A DNA stretch of 51,648 nucleotides. It comes from Candidatus Methanimicrococcus labiotermitis (GTDB lineage: Archaea; Halobacteriota; Methanosarcinia; Methanosarcinales; Methanosarcinaceae). Positions 35,295 through 42,393 of the stretch are shown piece after piece (position 1 is the stretch's first letter; every line of letters begins with the position of its first letter). Location of the stretch: NCBI GenBank assembly GCA_009784005.1, contig WRCE01000009.1:1-51648 (forward strand), in the 5' to 3' direction. Below the pieces are notes generated by a model that made no database searches, was not told the DNA's origin, and saw nothing but the letters and a program-made list of their open reading frames with translations. The position numbers were made by a program, and so were the translations under genes.

Positions 35295-35330
35295 TGTATC
35301 ACAGCAACGGCCGAAGAGAAACCGGCGGCT

Positions 35331-36629
35331 TTATTCAGCCGGTTCCGAGGGACTTTTCTCCGTCAGCATGACTTTGTCAATACGCGCCGCGTCCATGTCA
35401 AGAACTTCAATTTCAAAGTGAAGCCAATCGAATTTGTCGCCGGCATGCGGTATTTTCTCGAGCTTATCCATAATCAAGCCGCTGAGCGTGTTGTAAGGGT
35501 ATTCGTTGTAATAGTCCTGAAGGTCGTAATATTTCAAAAAGTCATAAAAGGGATATTGGCCGTCCACCAGCCAGGAATTATCATTGCGCTTGACAATTTC
35601 ATACGCGTCTTCGTAAGAGAGGCGCGGGAACATGTCGCCGACCAGCGCTTCAAAAATGTCGCTGAGCGTCACCATGCCCTGAATACTGCCGAATTCATCG
35701 GTAATCAGCGCGTGATGTGTTTCAACGGTTCTGAATTTTTCCAAAGCGGACAGAATCGTCATATTCTCAGGCAGGAAGTAAGCCGGCTGAATCACATCGG
35801 CCATATTAAAATCCTGACTGTTGATTGCGCTGACAATGTTTTTGATTTGAAGAACGCCGAGAATGTTATCGATTTCTTTATCAACGACAGGGTAGACCGA
35901 ATACGGATTTTCTTTGATGAGTTGAAGAAGCTCAGGCAGCGACGCGGAAACGTCTATTGTGACAACATCGTTTTTGTGCGTAAACAATGAGCTGATTTTA
36001 CGGTCGTCCAAACTGAAAATGCGCTCCACCAAATCCTGCTCGGTTTCGTCAATCGAACCGCCTTCCAACCCTTCCTGAACAATAGCTTTCACGTCTTCTT
36101 CAGTCGTTTCCGGCTCATATTCTTTCATGCCGAAAATTCGGGCGATCAAATTCGCGGAACCGTCCACGAGCCATGCCGCGGGAGAAAGCATTTTGGAAAA
36201 CCAGTTCATCGGGCGGGAAATAATGCCCGCGATTCCTTCGGGGCGGGAATATGCAATCTTTTGAGGAATCAATTCGCCGAAAACAATTAAGAAATACGCG
36301 ATGACGACGACGACAATTAAAGCGGTGATCAAAAGCGTGTACGGTGAAAGAATCTCAAATCCGGCGAGGAACAAAGACAAATCACCGGAGAGGATAATGC
36401 CGGCGCAGATGCCGAGAAGAATACAAATAACGGTCATTCCGATCTGAACGGCGGATAAAAATCGGGCAGGGTCATCGGCAAGCTCTAACGCTTTTTGAGC
36501 GCCTGCTCCGTTTTTCGCCGCGCTTTTCAGGCGGGACCGGCGGGAAAACAAAACGGCCGTCTTCGATAAAGAAAGGAGGCCGCTGATTAAAATCAGAATA
36601 AAAATAACAGTGAGTTCAATATAAGCCAT
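35331..36629 (-). CDS. CNNM/CorC-type membrane protein with CBS pair
   Basis: The 432-residue protein has an N-terminal CNNM (DUF21) domain with about four membrane segments (residues 3-150, including FGELIPQKIAYSRPEGIA), a CBS pair at about 205-320 (SSLFTHKNDVVTIDVSASLPELLQLIKENPYSVYPVVD and later TDEFGSIQGMVTLSDIFEALVGD), and a C-terminal CorC_HlyC domain. Such proteins are linked to magnesium or other cation export; older annotations call them hemolysins. Confidence 0.9.
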   Translation of the reverse strand: MAYIELTVIFILILISGLLSLSKTAVLFSRRSRLKSAAKNGAGAQKALELADDPARFLSAVQIGMTVICILLGICAGIILSGDLSLFLAGFEILSPYTLLITALIVVVVIAYFLIVFGELIPQKIAYSRPEGIAGIISRPMNWFSKMLSPAAWLVDGSANLIARIFGMKEYEPETTEEDVKAIVQEGLEGGSIDETEQDLVERIFSLDDRKISSLFTHKNDVVTIDVSASLPELLQLIKENPYSVYPVVDKEIDNILGVLQIKNIVSAINSQDFNMADVIQPAYFLPENMTILSALEKFRTVETHHALITDEFGSIQGMVTLSDIFEALVGDMFPRLSYEDAYEIVKRNDNSWLVDGQYPFYDFLKYYDLQDYYNEYPYNTLSGLIMDKLEKIPHAGDKFDWLHFEIEVLDMDAARIDKVMLTEKSPSEPAE

Positions 36630-36720
36630 AGCGAATCAAACCGATATCGGTCTTGTTTGGTTTTGCATAAATTTTCAGTGATATGAAAATAAAAATGTCA
36701 ACCGAAGGATAAAAACCTTC

Positions 36721-36790
36721 GGTTGTATTTTGGGATTGTATTTATTTGGGATTGTATTTTGGGATTGTATTTTGGGATTGTATTTACCTG
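36721..36790. repeat. GGGATTGTATTTT repeats
   Basis: Four copies of TTGGGATTGTATTT with a period of 13-19 bp, downstream of the next gene on the minus strand. Confidence 0.8.
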
Positions 36791-36823
36791 TCTTCAATTA
36801 CTCGGATTCATTTTCCGGCTGTT

Positions 36824-37735
36824 TTATTTGGTTTTGCCCTTTTTCTCGGATTTTGGCGGTTTTATGATTTTCTTTGTTTCCATAAAAGGCTTGCCGCGGG
36901 CCAGGTAGTAATAACCGGTGACGGAAACGACAAAAGCGCCGATGGTACTTACCATCAGGTCTTGCATTGTATCAATGATTTCCGCGCTTTGATAGTCGGG
37001 GTTTCCTGTTAAATACATAGCAGGGTCATCTTTCCAGCATTGCATATTCGTTCCGAGAAGCCAATCCATCGTATATTCGCCAATTTCCCAAAGAGCGCCT
37101 GCCGCAACCGCGAATGTGAACGAGAAAAGAGCCACATAGAACGGATTCAAAGTCAAATTCGCTTTTGACGAATCATTCAGCGCGGATGTCAGCGCAAAAG
37201 CGATCAAGCCTAAAATGATGCCCGAAATGGTGTGAAGCATGACGTCCCACCAATAAAAGCGTTCAAAAAAACTAAAAGCCTGACCGAGGAAAGTACCGGC
37301 GAAAATGAACAGCGTGATAACAACAATCAGCCGCGAGTCAACGACAAACCCCATCTTTTTCTGAATGATTCCCGGGAATGCCATGTAAACGAGAGTTGTG
37401 ATTGTGAAGAAAAAGAAATAGGCGTTCTCCTGGAGAATATTGTCAAGTGTAACGCCTTCTTCCAAACCGATAATGACCTGAAGGCCGATTAAAGCGATAC
37501 TGCCGAAAAGAACGAGGATAACGAAATAACGCAAATATTTGGAAATTTTCGGCTCGACAACTTTTGAAGCATATTTCGTGCCATCCGCCGAAGTATGGAG
37601 TTGTTCGGGCTTTTCTGTTTTGTCCGGCTCTCCCCTTCCATTCGTTTCTTCTGTTCTGTCCGGCTCCGCTATTCCATCCGGCTCCGCTCTTCCATCCGGC
37701 TCTTCTATTCTGTTTTGTTCCATAACACACAGCAT
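36824..37735 (-). CDS. YjdF/DUF2238-like integral membrane protein
   Basis: The protein has 303 residues, or 299 from ATG 37723. After a hydrophilic N-terminus made of an imperfect GRAEPDGIAEPDRTEE repeat, six to seven membrane segments follow. The block FYWWDVMLHTISGIILG..FYVALFSFTFAVAAGALWEIGEYTMDWLLGTNMQ matches the DUF2238/YjdF pattern, with conserved D, H, E and W residues in membranes. Function unknown. It ends in a basic tail (KKIIKPPKSEKKGKTK). Confidence 0.78.
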   Translation of the reverse strand: MLCVMEQNRIEEPDGRAEPDGIAEPDRTEETNGRGEPDKTEKPEQLHTSADGTKYASKVVEPKISKYLRYFVILVLFGSIALIGLQVIIGLEEGVTLDNILQENAYFFFFTITTLVYMAFPGIIQKKMGFVVDSRLIVVITLFIFAGTFLGQAFSFFERFYWWDVMLHTISGIILGLIAFALTSALNDSSKANLTLNPFYVALFSFTFAVAAGALWEIGEYTMDWLLGTNMQCWKDDPAMYLTGNPDYQSAEIIDTMQDLMVSTIGAFVVSVTGYYYLARGKPFMETKKIIKPPKSEKKGKTK

Positions 37736-37736
37736 C

Positions 37737-37800
37737 CAATTTGATAAACTGATAAAAAGCTGATAAAAAATTGATAAAAAACTGATAAAAAATAAGATAC
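37737..37800. repeat. TTGATAAAAAACTGATAAAAA repeats
   Basis: About four copies of ACTGATAAAAARTTGATAAAA upstream of the YjdF-like gene. Confidence 0.75.
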
Positions 37801-37899
37801 CCCTTCACAAACGCCCTGATACCAAAGAGAGAAAAGATATAAAAGTATCTGATGAATAAAAAAATGTGATTATCTATTCTTCAGATTTTTGTTTTTCAA

Positions 37900-38748
37900 T
37901 TATTCAAAATCGGCTTTGATATTCCTTCTCTGAATCCTTTTCTGAAGTTCGCTGACGCCGACAACGAACAGATAAACGACGCTCATCACCAAAATAATCG
38001 TCGCTCCCGAAGGCAGGTCGAACCGATAAGACAAAGCCAGTCCCGCCAAGCTCAAAACGGCGCCGATAATACTTGAATAAACCATCATTGTCCTCATGTT
38101 GTGCGAGAACTTGCGGCTGATGGACGCCGGAATGGAAAGCATGGCGATAATCAAAATGATACCGACGACCTTGATCATGGCAACCGTCGCCAGCGCCAAC
38201 AAACAGAGAAGAAGCAGGTAAATTTTATCGGATGAAACGCCGACCACTCGCGTATATTCTTCGTCAAAACACATCGACAAGAACTCTTTATAGAAAAGGA
38301 CAACAACGATGAGAATAATGATGTCAATAGCAATCATCAGCCAAATATCAGAAGCGGGAACGGTCAAAATGTTACCGAAAAGATAAGTCATCAAATCGGG
38401 CGCGTATCCCGGTGTGAGATAAATCAGAATAACACCGACGGCAACGCCGAGAGACCAAAGGATACCAATCGCGGAATCTTCGGACACCTTCGTTTTCCTG
38501 CTTAAAAATCCGAGCGCGGCGGCAGAGAAAATACTGAATGGCAGCAAGCCGACAAGCGGATTGAGGCCAAGGAAAAAACTGAGGCCGATACCGCCGAAAC
38601 AGGCGTGTGAAATACCGCCGGCAATGAAAACGATTCTTTTCGTGACCACGTAAACGCCGATAACGCCGCAAGCAACGGACGTTAAAATCGTTGCGAGAAT
38701 GGCGCGCTGGATAAATACGTATTGAAGGACCTCAAACATTTCCGACAT
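37900..38748 (-). CDS. znuB: Zinc/manganese-type ABC transporter permease
   Basis: The start at ATG 38748 (MSEMFEVLQYVFIQRAILA) overlaps the stop of the ATPase gene by one base and has GAGGAGG about 9 nt upstream; a longer frame to 38823 is unlikely. About 282 residues, eight or nine membrane segments, ABC-3 family: VACGVIGVYVVTKRIVFIAGGISHACFGGIGL and KVVGIILIIAMLSIPASISRKFS are diagnostic. It forms the membrane channel with the ATPase and the binding protein encoded next to it. Confidence 0.92.
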   Translation of the reverse strand: MSEMFEVLQYVFIQRAILATILTSVACGVIGVYVVTKRIVFIAGGISHACFGGIGLSFFLGLNPLVGLLPFSIFSAAALGFLSRKTKVSEDSAIGILWSLGVAVGVILIYLTPGYAPDLMTYLFGNILTVPASDIWLMIAIDIIILIVVVLFYKEFLSMCFDEEYTRVVGVSSDKIYLLLLCLLALATVAMIKVVGIILIIAMLSIPASISRKFSHNMRTMMVYSSIIGAVLSLAGLALSYRFDLPSGATIILVMSVVYLFVVGVSELQKRIQRRNIKADFE

Positions 38749-39728
38749 TATTTCGCCTCCTCTGTGTTGTCTGCCGAGTCTGCCAAATTCGCCAAGTCTG
38801 TCGAATCCGCCGGCGGCGAACACTTGGTTTCAGAGGGCGCGGACTTCAAATCACAAACGGTTGGCGCTGTCACACAACCGCAATCGCTCCCGTGCGCGCC
38901 GTGCGCGTAAGCGTGCGGGTCAAAAACGCGGTGCGGTACGCCGTGCGCGACCAAATCGACGGAACAGCCGTATGAGGTAACGAAATCTTCGCGTGACATT
39001 TGTTTGGTGTCATGGAAAAAGAGGCGGCGGTTCATACAGGCAATTTTGTCCATGTGAGCCGAAACGGCCCCGACATCGTGGCTGATGACGATAATTGCCA
39101 TTTCCTTTTTGAGTTCCGCCAAAATACGGTACAGCCCGTCTTGCATGAAAGTGTCAAGACCCGTGTTGGGCTCGTCCATAAGTAAGAATTTAGGGTTGTT
39201 TGAGAGAGCGCGGGCAATGAAAACGCGTTGGCGCTGCCCGCCTGAGATTTCGCCGATTTGTTTATCTTTGTAATCAGACATGCCGACGATTTCAAGCGCG
39301 CGAGCCGCCGCCTCTTTATCTTCCTTAGAATAGCGGCGCAGAAGTCCGGCGCGTTTGAGGCGGCCCGTCAGCACAACCTCCATCGCGCTGATCGGAAAGT
39401 CATAATCATATTTGCTGTACTGCGGCACATAACCGATGTACTGCCGCGCTTTTTCAGGCGGCAATCCGAAAATAGAAATCTCCCCTTTTGAAACCGGAAT
39501 CAAACCGAGGATGGCTTTCAGCAAAGTCGTTTTTCCGCCGCCGTTGGGCCCGATGATCCCGAGAATTTCCCCCGGCCCGTCAATCCGAAGAGAGATGTCT
39601 TCCAACACCGTATGCGCGCCGTAGCGGACCCAAAGGTTCTTGACGTCCAAGACGGGTGATTTTTCACAGGCGTCACAATTCGATTTTCCGGTTTGCATGA
39701 TTAATCGCCTTGATTGGAGTTTAGACAT
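38748..39728 (-). CDS. znuC: Zinc/manganese-type ABC transporter ATPase
   Basis: The protein has 326 residues from 39728, or 316 from ATG 39698 (MQTGKSNCDACEK), which has AAGGCGAT upstream. Walker A is GPNGGGKTTL, the signature ISGGQRQRV, Walker B FLLMDEP and the switch VISHD. After the ATPase core a C-terminal extension of about 70 residues is rich in His/Cys (VPHRVFDPHAYAHGAHGSDCGC), followed by a low-complexity Ala/Asp/Ser tail (DLANLADSADNTEE). The His/Cys part might sense or bind the transported metal. Confidence 0.93.
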   Translation of the reverse strand: MSKLQSRRLIMQTGKSNCDACEKSPVLDVKNLWVRYGAHTVLEDISLRIDGPGEILGIIGPNGGGKTTLLKAILGLIPVSKGEISIFGLPPEKARQYIGYVPQYSKYDYDFPISAMEVVLTGRLKRAGLLRRYSKEDKEAAARALEIVGMSDYKDKQIGEISGGQRQRVFIARALSNNPKFLLMDEPNTGLDTFMQDGLYRILAELKKEMAIIVISHDVGAVSAHMDKIACMNRRLFFHDTKQMSREDFVTSYGCSVDLVAHGVPHRVFDPHAYAHGAHGSDCGCVTAPTVCDLKSAPSETKCSPPADSTDLANLADSADNTEEAK

Positions 39729-39793
39729 TTTGGGGTTAAGACATGGGGTTAAGACACGGGGTTAAGACATTTTACAGTTAAGCCATTTTACAG
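39729..39793. repeat. GGGGTTAAGACA repeats between znuA and znuC
   Basis: About five copies of (G/C)AGTTAAGACATTTTA / GGGGTTAAGACA fill the whole intergenic gap. Confidence 0.75.
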
Positions 39794-40759
39794 TTAAGAC
39801 ATTTTTTCGGATAAAACAACGCCGACGTGTCTTGTATTTTCAACGTAATTTTTTGCCAGCGGGTCGATGACGTAAACGTCGCCGCCGATACCTTCCGCAA
39901 CCGCCCGGGCGCCGGAGACGCTGACTTGCTCCTGAACAAAGATAACGGTAATGTTATTCTTTTTGGCAAGGTCAATGTACTGCACGATGGCTCTCGGGGA
40001 CGGTTCTTTGCCGTCGACTTCAATCGCGATCTGCGTCAGATTATAGTCGCGGGAGAGGTAGCCCCATGCGGGGTGGTAAACCATGAAATACCGTGTGGGA
40101 AGGGTGGAAAGCATTTCCGTTAAATCGTTGTCCAGTTCCCTCAATTCTTCCAGATAGGCGTCGGCGTTGTCGCGGTAGTAAGTCGCGTTGGCCGGGTCAA
40201 TTTGGGCCAATCCTTCGTATGTGTTCTCAACCATGACCATCGCGCATTTTGGGGATGTCCAAATGTGAGGGTCGGTCGCGTTGCCGGACCGGATAAGCGT
40301 TATGCCTTTAGACGCGCTGACAACCGTCATGTTTCGATTCAGTTGCGTAAAGGTATTCATGTAATTATTTTCAAACGGTTCGCCCGCGTCAAGTTTGATG
40401 TACAGGCTCGCCTTGGATAAATCTTCCAGCTGGCGCGGGGAAGGGTCATAATTGTGGCCGGCGCCCGGCGGAATCATAGAAATGGCAATCACTCTGTCGC
40501 CGCCGACCTTTTCAACGAATTCGGCTTGCGGAATGACGCTGACGGCAACCAAAATCTTGCTGCCGTTTAAAATTTGATGAACGGATTCATTGTCCAACGC
40601 ATCGTATGCGGCATTGGGGTCCCCGTGGTTGCAATCGGGACCGTGGACGTGGCCGCGATTTTGGTTTTGGCCGCCCAAGCAGCCGGAAAAAGAAACGGCC
40701 GCAATCAGAACTAAAAATACCATCGCAGCGGCAATAAACAGTATTTTTTTGGATTTCAT
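39794..40759 (-). CDS. znuA: Metal-binding lipoprotein of the ABC importer (ZnuA family)
   Basis: The 321-residue protein has a lipoprotein signal (MKSKKILFIAAAMVFLVLI, then AVSFSGCLG with the lipid-attached cysteine near residue 27). A short His/Asp linker (GHVHGPDCNHGD) follows, then the cluster A-I fold. Likely metal ligands are the His in GAGHNYDPSP, the His in DPHIWTSP and the His in VYHPAWGYLS. It would capture Zn2+ or Mn2+ outside the membrane and pass it to the permease. Confidence 0.93.
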   Translation of the reverse strand: MKSKKILFIAAAMVFLVLIAAVSFSGCLGGQNQNRGHVHGPDCNHGDPNAAYDALDNESVHQILNGSKILVAVSVIPQAEFVEKVGGDRVIAISMIPPGAGHNYDPSPRQLEDLSKASLYIKLDAGEPFENNYMNTFTQLNRNMTVVSASKGITLIRSGNATDPHIWTSPKCAMVMVENTYEGLAQIDPANATYYRDNADAYLEELRELDNDLTEMLSTLPTRYFMVYHPAWGYLSRDYNLTQIAIEVDGKEPSPRAIVQYIDLAKKNNITVIFVQEQVSVSGARAVAEGIGGDVYVIDPLAKNYVENTRHVGVVLSEKMS

Positions 40760-40800
40760 AATTCAAACCTCTTAAGTTTTTTTGAGATGTTTTTGAATGA

Positions 40801-40840
40801 ATTCGGCCGATGTTCAAATAAATTTGAAGTTTCGGCCGAG
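40801..40840 (-). promoter_or_regulatory. Candidate operator upstream of znuA
   Basis: TTCAAAT-AA-ATTTGAA (40813-40828) is a perfect inverted repeat. On both sides lies TTCGGCCGA, itself nearly palindromic (40802-40810 and 40831-40839). It lies 40-80 bp upstream of the znuA start. Confidence 0.45.
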
Positions 40841-40859
40841 TGTTTCAAATGCGGGATCG

Positions 40860-40920
40860 AATGCGAATTGAATGCAAATCGAACGGAATCGAATGCGAAT
40901 CGAACGGAATCGAATCCCGC
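40860..40920. repeat. GAATCGAATGCGAATCGAAC repeats
   Basis: Three copies of ATCGAATGCGAATYGAACGGA between the small lipoprotein and znuA. Confidence 0.75.
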
Positions 40921-40942
40921 GAATTCAGATTATTGTTTATGT

Positions 40943-41242
40943 TTAACAGCAGTCGCTGACATAAATAGGGGTGTTGCCATCGTCGTCGCATTCGTCACAA
41001 TCATCGTCATGTTCATGTTCATCGCATTCGTCACAGTCATGGTCTTCATGGTCGTGTTCGTCGCATTCGTCACAGCCTTCCTCGTCATATTCGTTGTCGT
41101 GGCCGTGGCCGTGGTCGTGGTCGTGGTCGTCACAGCATTCATCGTTGTTGTTAGACCCCAAGCAGCCGGAGAAAGAGACGGCCGCAATCAGAACTAATAA
41201 TACCGACAGAGCGGTGATAAACAGTGCTTTTCTGGATTTCAT
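40943..41242 (-). CDS. His/Asp/Cys-rich small lipoprotein
   Basis: The 99-residue protein starts MKSRKALFITALSVLLVLI and continues AVSFSGCLG, the same lipoprotein signal as ZnuA, at both protein and DNA level. The 70-residue mature part is almost all His, Asp, Glu and Cys (DHDHDHGHGHD, CDECDEHDHEDHDCDECDEH), then NTPIYVSDCC. It looks like an external metal buffer or donor. It lies directly upstream of znuA on the same strand and downstream of a DtxR-type regulator gene. I know of no named family; the function is inference. Confidence 0.8.
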   Translation of the reverse strand: MKSRKALFITALSVLLVLIAAVSFSGCLGSNNNDECCDDHDHDHGHGHDNEYDEEGCDECDEHDHEDHDCDECDEHEHDDDCDECDDDGNTPIYVSDCC

Positions 41243-41324
41243 AATTAAACCTCGCTTTAGATTTTTCGATAATGGGTTAAGCCGTTTTTCTAAGATATGT
41301 GTTGTATGGCAGTCAGATATCTTT

Positions 41325-41378
41325 GTAATTTGTATGCAAATTGTATCTGATTTGTATGTTAATTGTATGCAAATTGTT
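41325..41378 (-). promoter_or_regulatory. Candidate operators upstream of the His-rich lipoprotein
   Basis: AATTTG-TATG-CAAATT (41327-41342) is a perfect inverted repeat; AATTG-TATG-CAAATT at 41361-41376 is nearly so, and ATTTGTATGTTAATT lies between. They are spaced about 33 bp apart and precede the gene by about 85-135 bp. Confidence 0.4.
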
Positions 41379-41379
41379 T

Positions 41380-41596
41380 AAAACGTCAGCCGAATTTTGT
41401 TACAGTGTCAACTTTGATCTTTTCTCAAATTTTTGACATTGTTTCAAATTTTTGACATTGTTTCAAATTTTTGACATCACTCTCAAAATTTTGGCATGCC
41501 GCCAAACTCGGAAAATGCGACAGCTACTCCTCAAATTAAAGAGCGAAGAGAGTAAAACAGCCGCAATCTTATTGATAATCGGAATCAGGGTCGGAA
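41380..41596. other. Gap after the DtxR-type gene with TTTTTGACATTGTTTCAAA repeats
   Basis: Bases about 41417-41475 hold three copies of CAAATTTTTGACATTGTTT. GCCGCAATCTTATTGATAATCGG (41561-41583, in parts) may form weak structure. No gene is seen. Confidence 0.6.
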
Positions 41597-42085
41597 TCAG
41601 AGTTTTCGAATAATATTCGTCCGGTTTTCATGAAAACATGAATCGTGATTGATCTGACGCGTTTCACCCGGTTTCACGCAACATGAAACTGTCGGATGCC
41701 CCATCGATGAACACATTCGGTCGATCGTTTTTTTGGAGACGAATGATTCAATTCGGGAGGTTTCATCGCAGGCTTCGGCCGGCGACAAACCGTAATGTGA
41801 AAACATGAGTCCGAGAACTTGATGGCGTTTCAGGCAGAATTCGGCGTAATCCCGTCCCGCGGCTGTCAATTTAACGCCTCGGTACGGTATATGGTCCAAG
41901 TAACCCTCTTCGGCAAGCTCCGCAACCAATTTGGTAACGGTAGACGGGTCGACATCGAATTCGGAGGAAATGTCAGTCGTCCGAACCGTATCTTCCTTTG
42001 CCCGCAGAAACTTGAGATATGAAACCTTACGCGGACTTAATTCAAGGCCGGTGATTTCGCCATTTTCCGGATTGTTTTCAATCAT
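41597..42085 (-). CDS. DtxR-family metal regulator with altered metal site
   Basis: The 162-residue protein has an N-terminal winged helix (LSPRKVSYLKFLRAKEDTVRTTDISSEFDVDPSTVTKLVAELAEEGYLDH) and a DtxR dimerisation domain (KRHQVLGLMFSHYGLSPAEACDETSRIESFVSKKTIDRM). In DtxR/MntR this region supplies metal ligands C/E-x2-E-H; here it reads S-x2-E-S, so two ligands are missing. The C-terminal GHPTVSCCVKPGETRQINHDSCFHENRT has Cys and His that could form another site. Expected to control the metal import genes downstream on the same strand. Confidence 0.85.
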   Translation of the reverse strand: MIENNPENGEITGLELSPRKVSYLKFLRAKEDTVRTTDISSEFDVDPSTVTKLVAELAEEGYLDHIPYRGVKLTAAGRDYAEFCLKRHQVLGLMFSHYGLSPAEACDETSRIESFVSKKTIDRMCSSMGHPTVSCCVKPGETRQINHDSCFHENRTNIIRKL

Positions 42086-42107
42086 TGCAAGGGATAAAGA
42101 TTTCCGG

Positions 42108-42117
42108 ATTTATAAAG
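42108..42117 (-). promoter_or_regulatory. TATA box of the DtxR-type gene
   Basis: CTTTATAAAT on the minus strand, 23-32 bp before the ATG; the message would be leaderless or have a very short leader. The same box precedes the decayed copy at 44204-44213. Confidence 0.5.
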
Positions 42118-42143
42118 ATATTGGAACTGTGAAAATTTCAGTG

Positions 42144-42175
42144 ATTTTTTTGGTATCATCCCACAAATTTTAAAA
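42144..42175 (-). promoter_or_regulatory. Candidate operator, regulator promoter
   Basis: TTTTTTTGGTATCATCCCACAAATTTTAAAAC (in parts; 42144-42175) shares TTTTTTGGTAT with 43855-43880 and 44241-44262. The second half-site is degraded (CCCACAA against ATACCAA). It lies about 65 bp upstream of the regulator start. Confidence 0.5.
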
Positions 42176-42184
42176 CCCATTATA

Positions 42185-42235
42185 AATTTCAAGCAATTTC
42201 AAGCCAAATTTCAAGCTAAATTTCAAGCACGATTC
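42185..42235. repeat. AATTTCAAGC repeats
   Basis: Five copies of (AA)ATTTCAAGC(C/T) upstream of the regulator gene; related in sequence to the ATTTCAAACCAT array near 44330. Confidence 0.7.
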
Positions 42236-42261
42236 GCTTCTTCTCACAAGAGGGTCAATTT

Positions 42262-42393
42262 TTTAACATTGGTTCCTTCGGCAGTTTGGCGGCATGGGCA
42301 TGACCGCAGCCTCAGCATTGCTGAGGTTAAAGTCCATGTCCGTGACCGCCATTGACGCAGGTGCTGCAGGTGCCGCAGAAAGCTGTCCTTCAT
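42262..42393 (-). pseudogene. Decayed further repeat of the adhesin-like gene
   Basis: After the stop of the adhesin-like gene, another minus-strand frame reads NEGQLSAAPAAPASMAVTDMDF, which matches the repeat start NEGQLRAALASTSAS of the gene above with drift. The gene seems once to have been longer and to have lost the third repeat through a frameshift or deletion near 42394-42410. Confidence 0.5.

Noticed and set aside
40787..41197. Val/Phe-rich plus-strand frames opposite the His-rich lipoprotein
   Set aside because: These are antisense readings of the His/Asp codons (GTCGTGGTC); the minus-strand frame has a lipoprotein signal and a proper start.
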